A DNA stretch of 64,000 bases from CAYRUZ01 sp964427895 (GCA_964427895.1 CAYRUZ010000002.1:1-64000); one strand, 5' to 3'. Positions 52,101 to 60,896 are shown, counted from the first letter of the stretch. Notes: generated from the letters alone by a model not told the origin. A program made the numbers and translations.

Positions 52101-52386
52101 TCTCGATCACGCGTTCGACGAACTGCGGTGTGACCGGAAGGAAGTAGACGGCATCCGCGAGACCCCAGTTCGTCTGGTTGGTCGCGATGTTCGGGTTTAC
52201 GAGGATGACGCGCATGCCTTCCTCCTTAAATGCTTTGATCGCTTGGCTTCCGGAGTAATCAAACTCGCCCGCTTCACCGATCTTCAAAGCGCCCGAACCA
52301 AGCAACAGAATGGTTTGTGGCGGAGAAAAAGCCTTCCCACCGCTCTCGGCGGTGTGGGAGGGTGGACGGGTGGACCCGTGTGACAT
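49135..52386 (-). CDS. carB: Carbamoyl-phosphate synthase large subunit
   Basis: 1083 aa. Two ATP-grasp halves in tandem (first with GSGALKIGEAGEFDYSGSQA and FGGQTALNCGLAL; second with GGGPYSIGSSVEFDWCCVQT and MGGQIPNTLCPKLA), an oligomerisation domain between them and a C-terminal methylglyoxal-synthase-like domain (about 945-1083). It makes carbamoyl phosphate for pyrimidine and arginine synthesis using ammonia delivered by CarA. No carA or other pyr gene is in the window. TAGCCT (52396-52401) ends 9 nt before the ATG. Confidence 0.96.
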   Translation of the reverse strand: MSHGSTRPPSHTAESGGKAFSPPQTILLLGSGALKIGEAGEFDYSGSQAIKAFKEEGMRVILVNPNIATNQTNWGLADAVYFLPVTPQFVERVIEKEKPQSISVSFGGQTALNCGLALSDQGILKKHAVRLLGTPIESVRKTEDRRLFNEELRSIGVDVPRSFSCTTMEEAEAAAKELGFPVIVRASFALGGKGSGRAKTATELHTLAQKAFVESDLILVEEDLTGWKEIEYEVVRDNADNCITVCNMENVDPLGIHTGESIVVAPSQTLNNDEYQMLRNLALKVIRHMGIVGECNIQYALDPKSRAYRVIEVNARLSRSSALASKATGYPLAFVAAKLALGYTLPELKNSITQVTCADFEPSLDYVAVKVPRWDLQKFHHVSDEVTSEMKSVGEVMAIGRSFEEALQKAMRMLNIGADGLYPVPFAVEDIDAEIRRPTPRRMFAVAEALQRDHTPEQINAATGIDKWFLQRIQHCGNLAKVLFQRRANPLSAELLLALKKAGFSDEGIAHIAAIDAQDVRAVRLEHGITPIVKQIDTLAAEFPSHTNYLYLTYNGKEHDVTFAPNDQRVMVLGGGPYSIGSSVEFDWCCVQTAKELQRSGHEVAMINSNPETVSTDYDECDALFFEELTEERVRDISDLLRPKGTVVSMGGQIPNTLCPKLARAGMPILGTDPKDIDRAEDRHKFSALLDELHVDQPEWKEFTDASSATAFAETVGYPVIVRPSYVLSGAAMSVARSHGDLHAYLQNATRVSSDAPVVISKFEENAKEIEFDGVAQDGKLLLYAVGEHIENAGVHSGDATIVLPPQRVNIETLRRLKLIAKQIVRALRISGPFNIQLLAKNNRLKVIECNLRASRSFPFASKVTGTNFATLATQALLGTAPMGQRYQTVDLDHVAVKAAQFSFSRLAGADPRLGVEMRSTGEVGCFGQNAEQALLTSMLSVGFKLPQKSVLLTIGRLEDKVELLPAILQLHQAGFSLFATLNTHEFIKARDIPCAQLYKLSEPRSPNIREYLENRRIDLVINVPTHDSGVELTDGYHIRRLAVDRGIPLITNVQLAKRLVVALTEEKVEELPIEPWPQLLTA

Positions 52387-52395
52387 GCGCGTCGG

Positions 52396-52424
52396 AGGCT
52401 ACCCCACCCATCGCGGGGGAGCAA
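52396..52424 (-). promoter_or_regulatory. carB promoter
   Basis: TTGCTC (52419-52424), 17-nt spacer, TAGCCT (52396-52401). Confidence 0.45.
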
Positions 52425-52495
52425 GGAAAGCGCGAGCCACCCGACGCGAGTGCCTGTCAATCGCCGCGAACGTAGTGCGCTGCTACTGTCGGCAT

Positions 52496-53320
52496 ATGAA
52501 GCGCATCGATGTTCTCTTGTGCAGTATCACCCTGCTGCTGCCCGCCCCCTGCCTTGCGGCGTCGGGCAATGATTTGTTGGATGATGCAGGAATGATGAGT
52601 GTAACGCTCACGGCCGACGAGAATGCCGCCAAACAGGATGCGGTCGACGAGGCACTGGAGAGCGCCGATGATCTGTTGCCGGTCGCCGGTCATTCAAGCT
52701 CTGCTTCGTTGCCGTCCGACGTGCTGACCATCGTGGTGGATGGCGCGCGCATCGCGTTGAAAGACGTGCCTCTGACGGCGTGGTTCGCCCAGTACATCGA
52801 AACGGTTGCGGACGCCGGCATCGTGTCCGGATACCGCGATTCTGCCGGAAGGCCCTTGGGCATGTTCGGTCCAGCGGACAGCGTGACGGTCGAGCAGTTG
52901 GCGAAGATGGCGGTGGTCGCGAAATCGATCAACACGGAAACATGCGGCGACACCGCAAATGCGACGGCGCGCGGACGGTGGTCGGAATTCTATGTCGCTT
53001 GCGCGGAACAGCATGCGTGGTCCGTCTACAGCGACGCGACCGTCACCGTCACGCGGCCCGCCACCAGGGCGGAAGTGGTTGCCACGGTGCTCCAGGCTTT
53101 CGGGGTCGAGCCGGCTGCGGCGACGGGCAAAACATTCACCGACGTGAATGCCTCAACGCACTTTTCGGCCTTCGTGGAACGCGCCGCGGCAGATGGCATC
53201 GTATCGGGTTATGCGGATGCGTCGGGCAAGCCCACGGGAAAATTCGGGCCGTCCGATCGCGTCAACCGCGCGGAAATCGCCAAGATCTTCACGCTGGCGC
53301 TGTCTCGCTATTCGCGCTGA
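52496..53320 (+). CDS. Secreted SLH-domain protein (274 aa)
   Basis: A signal peptide (about 1-20, LLLPAPCLAAS), an acidic Ala-rich segment, then SLH repeats: FAQYIETVADAGIVSGYRDS with the following FGPADSVTVEQLAKMAVVAK, and FSAFVERAAADGIVSGYADA with FGPSDRVNRAEIAKIFTLAL; a middle, more divergent repeat lies between. It probably sits on the cell wall as a small S-layer-associated protein. TACTGT (52484-52489) ends 6 nt before the ATG. The 3' end overlaps the convergent EamA gene by 32 bases. Confidence 0.85.
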   Translation: MKRIDVLLCSITLLLPAPCLAASGNDLLDDAGMMSVTLTADENAAKQDAVDEALESADDLLPVAGHSSSASLPSDVLTIVVDGARIALKDVPLTAWFAQYIETVADAGIVSGYRDSAGRPLGMFGPADSVTVEQLAKMAVVAKSINTETCGDTANATARGRWSEFYVACAEQHAWSVYSDATVTVTRPATRAEVVATVLQAFGVEPAAATGKTFTDVNASTHFSAFVERAAADGIVSGYADASGKPTGKFGPSDRVNRAEIAKIFTLALSRYSR

Positions 53321-54329
53321 GCGGGGTGTGCAACAGATCGGGATGATGCGGGCGGAAATGCTGCAGCAATCGGCGCGGATCGGGCAGGCTGTGGACTTCG
53401 AACAGCACGGTGCCTAGCAACACGAACAGGGCTCCCACGTAATGGTAGGAGAACAATTTTTCTCCGAAGAAGAAGCTGGAGAGCCCCGCTCCTCCGATGA
53501 CGGACAGCGTGCTGAGAAGGGAGACGGCCGAAACAGAAATGCGTTCGATCGCGTGGTAGAACGCCAGGATCGGGATGAGGCGCGAAACGAGGGCGAATCC
53601 CAGCAAAAACGAGAGGTGGGAGAAGGAGAAGTGATGGATGTTTTCGAACGGCGCTGCACCCGTGAAGGGCAGGAAGAGCGCGAAGGACACGAGTCCCGTC
53701 AGTGAGCGAACGAAGAGCACGAGATGCGGTTTCTGTTCATGCAGGTAGCGGCGGTAGATGATGCAGCCCAAGCTGTAGCACACGCTGCTGAGGATGAGGA
53801 TGATGTCGCCCGGCTGCATCGAGAACGATCCAGAAAGCACGCCGCGCGTGGCAATGACGGCGGTGCCGACGCCGATGCACAGGGCAGCCATGACGTGTTC
53901 ATGCGTCATCCGCTCGCCGAGCATCGTGCTGGCGAAGAGCATGATGAAGACAAGATCGATGTTGCTGAACAGCGAGGCATTGAGCCCCGTCGTTTGCGCG
54001 AGTCCGGTGAACCACAGCAGCGGGCCGAAGGTTCCGCTCAAAAGACCGACCACGAGCAGGGGCAAAACCACCTCGCGCGGCATCTTTCGCAATGCATGTC
54101 CGATGGGCACCGCACCGTAGACCATCAAGAGGAGTACGACGGACAGGCATTCGCTGACCAGCAGCAAGGTGAGCGATGGGAAAATCGTCGTCAGTTCTTT
54201 CGCAAAGGGCGTATAGGTCGATGCGCCCAGAATGTTCACGCTTAGTGCCAAATAGCCAGCAAATTCCGGTTTGGCGGTCAGCGCCGACCACCGCTGCGAG
54301 AGCCGTGCACGGAAGGCACCGTGTAACAT
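53289..54329 (-). CDS. EamA/DMT-family transporter
   Basis: 346 aa with about ten membrane helices in two EamA halves; the first has TGLNASLFSNIDLVFIMLFA and GERMTHEHVMAALCIGVGTA, the second SVSAVSLLSTLSVIGGAGLS and FFGEKL. DMT transporters export or import metabolites such as amino acids or nucleotide sugars; substrate unknown. TATAAT at 54345-54350 lies 15 nt before the ATG with AAGGAAA in between, a leadered arrangement. Confidence 0.87.
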   Translation of the reverse strand: MLHGAFRARLSQRWSALTAKPEFAGYLALSVNILGASTYTPFAKELTTIFPSLTLLLVSECLSVVLLLMVYGAVPIGHALRKMPREVVLPLLVVGLLSGTFGPLLWFTGLAQTTGLNASLFSNIDLVFIMLFASTMLGERMTHEHVMAALCIGVGTAVIATRGVLSGSFSMQPGDIILILSSVCYSLGCIIYRRYLHEQKPHLVLFVRSLTGLVSFALFLPFTGAAPFENIHHFSFSHLSFLLGFALVSRLIPILAFYHAIERISVSAVSLLSTLSVIGGAGLSSFFFGEKLFSYHYVGALFVLLGTVLFEVHSLPDPRRLLQHFRPHHPDLLHTPLSANSETAPA

Positions 54330-54356
54330 AGTGTATTTCCTTTTATTATACGTTAT

Positions 54357-55193
54357 TTATCGCTTTTTGGCAATTTTAGGCTCGTCGCTGAATATGTGGA
54401 AAACTTCTGCCCCAAAAAAGAAGGCTGAAGCCGCATAATAGAGCCAAAAAAGCAAAACAAGGACTGATGCTGCCAATCCGTACTGCGCACGGAGGCTGGT
54501 GTAGCCCAAATAGACCGTAACGAGCGTTTTGCCCAGCATGACAAGCACGGCCGCGCAAAACGCGCCGGAGAACAGGGGACCGAAGCGCACGCGTCCGCCT
54601 GGAAGCACCGCATACAGCAGGGCGATGAAAGCCGTCAGCATGAGCGTGGTGGTTATGCTGTTCATCACCGAGAGGGTCATCGGCGGCATCTGCAGCCAAT
54701 GCGAGGCCGAAACGACGATCGTATCGATGAGGGCGCTGGTCACCACCGACGTCGCCAGCATGATCGCCGTGGCGAAGAGCACGAGGAAGGAAAGGGCGTA
54801 TCCCGTCAGGCGCGTCATCAGACGATGCCGCGGGGTAGACCCCACTGCCAAGATGCTTCGAAGAGCGGCGCGCAGGTGAAGATAGAGTCCGACGGCCGAC
54901 AACAGCAACACGCATGCGCCCACGCTCGTGACGACGATGTTGGTCCGTCCGCGTGCCGTCTGTGAAACGGCGACTTGCAGCAGGTCCGCGGCGTCTTTGC
55001 CGACGAGCGACCGGACTTCGCCGAAGAGCGTGGCGCGGGCGCTTTCGGTATCGAAAATCAGTCCGAGAAGAGCCAAAAGGATGAGAAGGAACGCAGGCAA
55101 AGAAAATACCGAATAGAAGGCGAGTGCCGCCGCTTCGCGACTGATGTGCTTCTCCTGCCAGTCGCCGATGAGCTTGCGCAAAAAAGACATCAT
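54357..55193 (-). CDS. YihY/virulence factor BrkB-family membrane protein
   Basis: 278 aa with about six membrane helices. SREAAALAFYSVFSLPAFLL near the N-terminus and the later GGRVRFGPLFSGAFCAAVLV and YGLAASVLVLLFWLYYAASA are family signatures; the protein was once misnamed ribonuclease BN. Function is not settled. ATG 55193 is chosen because TATGAT (55201-55206) ends 7 nt before it; earlier in-frame ATGs at 55205 and 55202 lie inside or before that hexamer. Confidence 0.85.
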   Translation of the reverse strand: MMSFLRKLIGDWQEKHISREAAALAFYSVFSLPAFLLILLALLGLIFDTESARATLFGEVRSLVGKDAADLLQVAVSQTARGRTNIVVTSVGACVLLLSAVGLYLHLRAALRSILAVGSTPRHRLMTRLTGYALSFLVLFATAIMLATSVVTSALIDTIVVSASHWLQMPPMTLSVMNSITTTLMLTAFIALLYAVLPGGRVRFGPLFSGAFCAAVLVMLGKTLVTVYLGYTSLRAQYGLAASVLVLLFWLYYAASAFFFGAEVFHIFSDEPKIAKKR

Positions 55194-55239
55194 CCCAGTC
55201 ATCATACACCCGACGAGGATCTTCCCTTGCGGCTGCGCT

Positions 55240-55590
55240 TTACAAGAAGTGATGCACCAGCGTGGCTATGCCGATAATCGTCGCTCCCAGCGATTGCATC
55301 AGTACCAAACCCGCGCAGAGATCCTTGAGTGCGCCGACCAGCGGGTGATGTTCTGGATGCAGGAGATCGAGAAAATTTTCGACGATCGTGTTCACCAGCT
55401 CCGCCCCCAGAACCAGAAGCATCGAAAGCGTGATGGCGAGCATTTCGACGAAATCGAACTTGGCCGCGATACTGAAACAGAGGACGACGACCGCGACGAT
55501 GCACTGAATCCGGAAGTTGGCTTCCTCCTTCCAGACGAGACGCCACCCGTTCAGGGCGTGGCCGATGCTGCGGAGCATCCTGGGGGACAC
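55240..55590 (-). CDS. dgkA: Diacylglycerol/undecaprenol kinase (DgkA family)
   Basis: A 116-aa small integral membrane kinase with three helices. ALNGWRLVWKEEANFRIQCI, the invariant EANFRI, and GAELVNTIVENFLDLLHPEH with the catalytic Glu and Asn, then ALKDLCAGLVLMQSL are the family core. It recycles undecaprenol or diacylglycerol by phosphorylation. The frame is open further upstream, but GTG 55590 gives the standard length and has TACCAT (55597-55602) 6 nt before it. Confidence 0.88.
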   Translation of the reverse strand: MSPRMLRSIGHALNGWRLVWKEEANFRIQCIVAVVVLCFSIAAKFDFVEMLAITLSMLLVLGAELVNTIVENFLDLLHPEHHPLVGALKDLCAGLVLMQSLGATIIGIATLVHHFL

Positions 55591-55762
55591 GCCGCGATGG
55601 TAGGCCCATCCGAAGGCGGAAGCGAGCCAAAATTCGCGGTCCAAAGTTCGTATGGACGCAAAACGACGATCGGGGCGATCCTTGCTCCCCTTTATGGTCC
55701 GAATCGGGCATACTGCTGTCATTCCGGCGCGCGGTTTCCGTCATCATACGCGCGCACATCGT

Positions 55763-56584
55763 ATGAGTTCATCGTCCTCCAACCCGAACGCTCTGCAGCG
55801 GCTCATGTCCTCTCCGCAACGGCGCGCTATCGCCGCGCTCCGTCTGCGTCTCAACCGGGTACCGCCGGGATCCCTGTCGATCACGGTCATCATCCCCGCG
55901 TACAACGAGGAGCAGTACGTGGCCGATTGCATCGAGAGCGTGCTGCGTCATAAGCCCGAGAATTTGCGCGAGATCATCGTGGTGGATAACGCGAGCACCG
56001 ATGCGACCGCCCAGGTCGCCGCACGTTACCCGCACACGAGGGTCGTTCACGAGCCCAAGAAGGGGCTGACGAGGGCGCGTCAGCGCGGCTTGATGGAGGC
56101 GACGGGAGATTTGATCGCATTCGTCGACGCGGACACGCGCGTGACGCCGCGTTGGTTCTCGCAGGTGAATGCGGCGTACACCGATCCGCAACTCGTCTGT
56201 TACAGCGGACCGTACGATTACTACGATCTGCCCGATTGGCAGCGCACCTTCGTGACCGCGTACTGGCTCTTCGTCGCGGTCCCGACGTACGCGGTGACCC
56301 GCTACATGGCCGTCGGCGGCAATTTCGTCGCACGGCGCGACGCACTGCATGCCATCGGCGGTTTCGATGTCGGCATCCATTTTTATGGGGAAGACACGAA
56401 TATCGCACGGCGCTTGTACGAACAGGGGACGGTGAAATTCGACCCCCTTTTCGTTGCCCGTTCGTCCGGTCGTCGGTTGCAGGCGCAAGGATTTCTCACC
56501 ACGGGCGTCACATACGTCGCGAACTACCTCTCCGAGTCGATCCTCCATCGCCCGATCACCAAGAGTTCACGCGACGTCCGGTAA
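55763..56584 (+). CDS. Family 2 glycosyltransferase
   Basis: 273 aa. GT-A fold: SITVIIPAYNEEQYVADCIE (start), IIVVDNASTDATAQVA, the DxD-type FVDADTRV, and GGNFVARRDALHAIGGFD with the EDTN/ED motif (FYGEDTNIARRLYEQG) of processive or lipid-linked transferases. It probably adds a sugar to a lipid or polymer precursor at the membrane. It starts a run with a DedA protein and a GT4 enzyme, suggesting envelope glycan or glycolipid synthesis. Start at ATG 55763 is moderate in certainty. Confidence 0.88.
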   Translation: MSSSSSNPNALQRLMSSPQRRAIAALRLRLNRVPPGSLSITVIIPAYNEEQYVADCIESVLRHKPENLREIIVVDNASTDATAQVAARYPHTRVVHEPKKGLTRARQRGLMEATGDLIAFVDADTRVTPRWFSQVNAAYTDPQLVCYSGPYDYYDLPDWQRTFVTAYWLFVAVPTYAVTRYMAVGGNFVARRDALHAIGGFDVGIHFYGEDTNIARRLYEQGTVKFDPLFVARSSGRRLQAQGFLTTGVTYVANYLSESILHRPITKSSRDVR

Positions 56585-56598
56585 GGTAGGATCTACCC

Positions 56599-57189
56599 AT
56601 GACTCCCGAGTCCATCATCGCGCTGCTTGAGGCGTATCGATACTGGATTCTTTTCCCTCTGGCGTGCATCGAAGGCCCCATCGTTTCCCTGGCAACGGGT
56701 TTCCTCATTTCGACGAACTATTTCCGGTTTTGGTGGGCGCTTGCGGTGATCGTCCCCGGTGATGTGTTGCCCGACCTTTTGTATTACTGCATCGGACGAT
56801 TCGCTGGCAATTCCGGCTTCGCCGTCCGCAACAGGCACAAGATCGGCCTCACGCCCGAGCGTTTGCAGCGCATCGAATCGCTGTGGTCGGTGCATGCCGT
56901 GAAACTCATGATGATTTCCAAGTGGGCGTACGGGCTGAGTACGCCGTTGCTCATCACGGCCGGGATGTCGCGGGTGAACATCTCGGTGTTCGTCCTGCTC
57001 AGCACCGTCCTCAGCGTGCTGCAGTATTCCATCCTGCTGTTCCTCGGATGGAAGTTCGGCGAATCGATCCAATCGATTTCCCGCTCGTTCGAAGCCGTGT
57101 CGATCATTGCGACGGTGGCTTTGGGTCTTTCGATCGTCGCGTACGGCATCTTCTCGCGGTACATGCGGTCGACCTTCCTGCGTGATTGA
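56599..57189 (+). CDS. DedA/VTT-domain membrane protein
   Basis: 196 aa with about five membrane segments. FPLACIEGPIVSLATGFLIS is the first re-entrant loop with conserved Glu/Gly, and KLMMISKWAYGLSTPLLITA with GMSRV forms the second VTT signature. DedA proteins are lipid carriers that flip undecaprenyl phosphate or phospholipids. TAGGAT (56587-56592) ends 6 nt before the ATG. The stop shares a base with the start of the GT4 gene. Confidence 0.83.
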   Translation: MTPESIIALLEAYRYWILFPLACIEGPIVSLATGFLISTNYFRFWWALAVIVPGDVLPDLLYYCIGRFAGNSGFAVRNRHKIGLTPERLQRIESLWSVHAVKLMMISKWAYGLSTPLLITAGMSRVNISVFVLLSTVLSVLQYSILLFLGWKFGESIQSISRSFEAVSIIATVALGLSIVAYGIFSRYMRSTFLRD

Positions 57190-58319
57190 TGCGCATCGCC
57201 GTTTTTACGGATTTCGGCCTTAAACAGATGACGGGCGTGAGCGATTCGCTCGCCCTGACGATCGGCCGCTTGCAGGCGCGCGGACATGACTTGATGGTGG
57301 TGGAACCCACGGGTCCGGCAACAACGCAGCGCTCGCTCGATGTTGCGACGGAACAGATCCATTCCATCGGCATGCTCGGTGCGCCGGACATGCGCCTCGT
57401 CCTTCCATTTGGCGACGTGCCGTCCGTGCGGCGGTTTCGTCCGGATGTGATTCACGTGCATTCGACGGGGGGAGTCGGGCGACGCGGTGTCGCCATGGCT
57501 CGGGCGATGCATCGTCCGCTCGTCGGCACAGACCACACCTTGCCAGCGCATTACCTGCATTACGCGCGTCTCGATTATCCCTGGGCCGCGCGATGGGTAT
57601 GCAGAGACGCCGCGCGTTTCTTCGCCCGATGCGACGTCGTGACCGCGCCGTCGCGCGCGATGCTCGAAGAGTTGCGTGCTTTCGGGTGGTCGGGCGAGGG
57701 CCGGGAAATCTCCAATCCCATCGACGTCCAGCGGTTCCGTCCTCTGCCCGCGGCAGAATGTAAAACGGCATTCGGAGTCACGGGACAGGCGGTCTTGGTG
57801 CTTGGCAGGCTTGCGAAGGAAAAATCGATCGACGAGGCGTTCCGCGCTTTTGCCGCGCTTAGCGGCGGCCCAACGATGCTCGTCGTTGGCGACGGCCCTG
57901 AGCGCGGAAACCTCATGCGTTTGGCACACGAGCTCGACATCGCGTCCCGCGTGGCATTCACCGGTGCGCTGCAGGGGGACGAACTCGTCCGCGCGATGAA
58001 CGCCTGTGACGTGAAGCTCATCACGAGCCGCAGCGAGACCCAGTCGATGACGACATTGCAAGCCATGGCGTGCGGCCTGCCCGTGGTCGCAGTCCGGGCG
58101 GGCGCGTTGCCCGAGTATGTGCGGGACGGCGAAACGGGACGCGTCGTGGAGGCCGGCGACATCAGTGGCTTCGTTCATGCGCTCGGCGAAGCGATGTCCG
58201 ACGAGCGTCGCCGGCACTGGGGCGCGCGCGGTCGTGCCGTCGCCGAATCGTACGCGCCGGATGCCGTGGCGGACCTTTGGGAACAACTCTACGCAAACGT
58301 GCTCAAGCGCCGGTCGTGA
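57189..58319 (+). CDS. Family 4 glycosyltransferase
   Basis: A 376-aa GT-B protein. IAVFTDFGLKQMTGVSDSLA at the N-terminus, DVIHVHSTGGVGRRG, TDHTLPAHYL and the C-terminal VLVLGRLAKEKSIDEAFRAF, SRSETQSMTTLQAMACGLPV (EX7E-like) fit lipid-linked mannosyl- or glucosyltransferases such as those making diacylglycerol glycolipids. ATG 57189 overlaps the DedA stop (TGATG). The product may be a membrane glycolipid whose carrier lipid is handled by the DedA protein and DgkA (inference). The end overlaps the convergent Nramp-like gene by 17 bases. Confidence 0.88.
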   Translation: MRIAVFTDFGLKQMTGVSDSLALTIGRLQARGHDLMVVEPTGPATTQRSLDVATEQIHSIGMLGAPDMRLVLPFGDVPSVRRFRPDVIHVHSTGGVGRRGVAMARAMHRPLVGTDHTLPAHYLHYARLDYPWAARWVCRDAARFFARCDVVTAPSRAMLEELRAFGWSGEGREISNPIDVQRFRPLPAAECKTAFGVTGQAVLVLGRLAKEKSIDEAFRAFAALSGGPTMLVVGDGPERGNLMRLAHELDIASRVAFTGALQGDELVRAMNACDVKLITSRSETQSMTTLQAMACGLPVVAVRAGALPEYVRDGETGRVVEAGDISGFVHALGEAMSDERRRHWGARGRAVAESYAPDAVADLWEQLYANVLKRRS

Positions 58320-59616
58320 ATGAGAAGAGCAGTACGCCGGCGCATGCGGTCATCAATACGGCGATGAGTCCGCCGACGAGATTCGAGAGCAGTCCGTTGG
58401 TGCGTTTGCCCATCACTTTCTTGTTGTTGCTGACGAGCAGGATGAGGATCAGCAAGGGCGGCGCGGCGAGGCCGTTGAGGATCGCCGTGTAATACAGCAG
58501 CACGAAAGGCTGGATGCCCGTGAAGAGCACGAGCAATCCTCCGATGGTGGAAAGGATGATGACGCGGTAGAACGCGCGGGCTTTGTGGAAGGGCAACGAA
58601 AGACTTTCTTTCCAGTCAAAAATTTCCGCAACGGCGTATGCGGCGGAACCCGCAAGGACCGGAATGGCGAGCAGTCCCGTGCCGATGATGCCGAGAGCAA
58701 AGAGAATTGACGCGAAGCTGCCGGCGATTGGTTCGAGCGCTTTCGCCGCGGCCGCTGCGCTTTCAACGTGCGTGATCCCGTGGCGGTGCAGCGTCGATGC
58801 CGCCGTGATGATGATGAAATACGACACGATGTTCGAGAAGACCATGCCGATCGACGTGTCGATGCGCATGTCGCGGATGTCCGACGTGGATACCCGCGGC
58901 GTGCCGACACCCATCTGCTGAATGCGTTTCTCCGCGACTTCCTCCTCCACTTCCTCCGAAACCTGCCAGAAAAACAGGTACGGGGAGATGGTCGTTCCCA
59001 GGAACGCGACGACGGTCATCAGTGATTCCTGGGAGAGCGAGAATGTCGGCAGCAGGGTCGCGGCGAGAATTTCGCGGACGTCTTGTTTCACCACGAAAGC
59101 GACGACGACGTACGCGAAGAGCGACAGGGTGAGGTACTTGAGGTACGTGACGTAGCGCTTGTAGGGGATGAGGATCATCATCGCCAACGTCGACAGCACG
59201 ACGGCGGTAAGAAGGACGGCGTAGGGGAGGGGAACGACCAGTCGCGCTGCGGCGGCCATGGCCACCATGTCGGCACCGATATTCACCATGTTCGCGATGC
59301 ACAGAAGCGCGACGGCTCCGTACAGGATGGCGCGGGGGTAATGTTTCTTGAGGACGCCCGACAATCCCTTTCCCGTCACCAGTCCGATGCGGCCGCACAT
59401 TTCCTGAACGGCGATCATGAACGGGATGCTGAACAGCGTCAGCCACAACTGGCCGTAGCCGAATTGCGCGCCGATCTGGGCGTAGGTGGCGATGCCGCTC
59501 GGGTCATCATCCGAGGCTCCGGTGATGAACCCCGGTCCCACGCGGGAGAGAACGGATCGCTTTTTTTCCCGGACGGGTTTTTTCCGCAGAGGAGTCACGG
59601 AAAGGCAGTATTGCAT
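58303..59616 (-). CDS. Nramp-like divalent metal transporter with altered metal-site motifs
   Basis: 437 aa with about eleven membrane helices. Helix 1 has GASDDDPSGIATYAQIG where classical Nramp proteins have DPGN; helix 6 has FLGTTISPYLFFWQVSEEVE in place of the MPH motif that coordinates Mn2+/Fe2+ by its Met. The changes match the Nramp-related group proposed to move Mg2+ or other hard cations. ATG 59616 is used; TATCCT (59622-59627) ends 5 nt before it. The divergent TPM gene shares the promoter region. Confidence 0.85.
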   Translation of the reverse strand: MQYCLSVTPLRKKPVREKKRSVLSRVGPGFITGASDDDPSGIATYAQIGAQFGYGQLWLTLFSIPFMIAVQEMCGRIGLVTGKGLSGVLKKHYPRAILYGAVALLCIANMVNIGADMVAMAAAARLVVPLPYAVLLTAVVLSTLAMMILIPYKRYVTYLKYLTLSLFAYVVVAFVVKQDVREILAATLLPTFSLSQESLMTVVAFLGTTISPYLFFWQVSEEVEEEVAEKRIQQMGVGTPRVSTSDIRDMRIDTSIGMVFSNIVSYFIIITAASTLHRHGITHVESAAAAAKALEPIAGSFASILFALGIIGTGLLAIPVLAGSAAYAVAEIFDWKESLSLPFHKARAFYRVIILSTIGGLLVLFTGIQPFVLLYYTAILNGLAAPPLLILILLVSNNKKVMGKRTNGLLSNLVGGLIAVLMTACAGVLLFSFTTGA

Positions 59617-59665
59617 TTGTGAGGATAATTGGCCAAATATATTAAATTATTGTACTATGCCAATA

Positions 59666-59688
59666 GCCTCGCGCAGTCGCGCGGAGGC
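59666..59688 (+). promoter_or_regulatory. Hairpin in the TPM gene leader
   Basis: GCCTCGCGC, loop AGTC, GCGCGGAGGC (one bulge). It lies between a TACTAT hexamer (59653-59658) and the GAGG ribosome binding site. Confidence 0.45.
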
Positions 59689-59714
59689 ACCAGACCTTTC
59701 ACACCGAGGTAGTC

Positions 59715-60896
59715 ATGTACAAGCTCGCAACCGTTTTCGCCGTCGCGTTCATCGCGTTCGGCTCGCCCGTCAATGCCCAGCAGTTCCCCGCGTCCAAGGG
59801 ATGCGTGACAGATCACGCGCAGGTGATGCAGCCGGCCACTGTCGCCCAGCTCGAAAAGGAGCTGGCGCAACACACCGCCGACGGCAAACCCGCCGTGGTC
59901 CTCGTCACCGTCTCGTCACTCGAGGGGCACACCATCGAGGCGTATGCGACCAACCTTTTCAGCCGATGGGAAATCGGTGACCCGCAAAAGAACGATGGCG
60001 TTCTGCTGCTGGTCGCTCCCACCGAACGAAAGGCCCGCATCGTTCTCGGTCGGGGTATCAACACCCATGCCAGCAGGCAGCTCGCCGCCGCGGTCATGTC
60101 GACGCTCGTCGACGCGATCAAGGCCGACAAGCTCGACGACGGCGTGGCTGCAGCAACGCGCGATCTCATGCGCCAAGAATGGGTTACCACTCCGACGAGA
60201 GAAGAGCAGCAACGCCAAATGCTCTACGCGCTCCTCTTCATCGCCGCGGTAGCCGTGATCGTCATCGTCGTTTCATGGGTCTACACCCGCTACGAAAACA
60301 GGCGACTGTGCCGTGCATGGCTCGCCGAAATCCACTCGTCACTGGAGCGCGTTCGTCCCCGTCTGCAAGCCGAAGGGGTCAAAGTCGAACGCTCTGCAGC
60401 TTTCAAACAGCACGAGCGGACGTACGGCGAATGGCGCGCGGCGTGTGCCGGAAAGACCAACTGGAAGGTCGCTCGCGCCGCTATCCACACCTTGCGTTAC
60501 GACGTGCAATCGTTGGAGTGGCAAGTGAGCAACGACCTGCGATTGGTGGCCGACGCCAAGGCCAAGCTCCCCCAATTGCTCGCGCAGTTGCCGCAAACTC
60601 TCTCCGATGCTCAGTCTCGCATCGACGCCGCGGGCGACTCGGCTCGTGCACGCCGGGCGCGCGAAAAGCTTCGTCAGGCACGGCTGCACAGCGATCAGGC
60701 GAGTACGACGAACAACGTGGGGGATCTCTCGACCGCAGAACTGGTCGCCCTCTACGTCATCGTCCGCAACGCGTACGACTCCTGTGCCGCGGCCGACGAC
60801 GCGCTCAACCCCCCGACCCATTCGTACGGTGTCGACGGCGGCGTGGCCGGCGCGTCCGATTGCGGAGGCGGCGACGGAGTGACCGGTGCGTGGTGA
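59715..60896 (+). CDS. TPM-domain (YgcG-like) membrane protein
   Basis: 393 aa. Signal peptide (about 1-21), a TPM domain (about 25-150; VTDHAQVMQPATVAQLEKEL, WEIGDPQKNDGVLLLVAPTE), a membrane helix (about 170-192), then a long cytoplasmic coiled-coil region and a Gly-rich tail. TPM domains are phosphatase-like folds linked to photosystem repair in plants; bacterial roles are unclear. GAGG precedes the ATG by 4 nt and the leader holds a hairpin, so it belongs to the leadered minority. A good terminator follows. Confidence 0.8.
   Translation: MYKLATVFAVAFIAFGSPVNAQQFPASKGCVTDHAQVMQPATVAQLEKELAQHTADGKPAVVLVTVSSLEGHTIEAYATNLFSRWEIGDPQKNDGVLLLVAPTERKARIVLGRGINTHASRQLAAAVMSTLVDAIKADKLDDGVAAATRDLMRQEWVTTPTREEQQRQMLYALLFIAAVAVIVIVVSWVYTRYENRRLCRAWLAEIHSSLERVRPRLQAEGVKVERSAAFKQHERTYGEWRAACAGKTNWKVARAAIHTLRYDVQSLEWQVSNDLRLVADAKAKLPQLLAQLPQTLSDAQSRIDAAGDSARARRAREKLRQARLHSDQASTTNNVGDLSTAELVALYVIVRNAYDSCAAADDALNPPTHSYGVDGGVAGASDCGGGDGVTGAW

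Noticed and set aside
50710..52383. 557-codon antisense frame in carB
   Set aside because: Mirror of carB codon bias; no domain.
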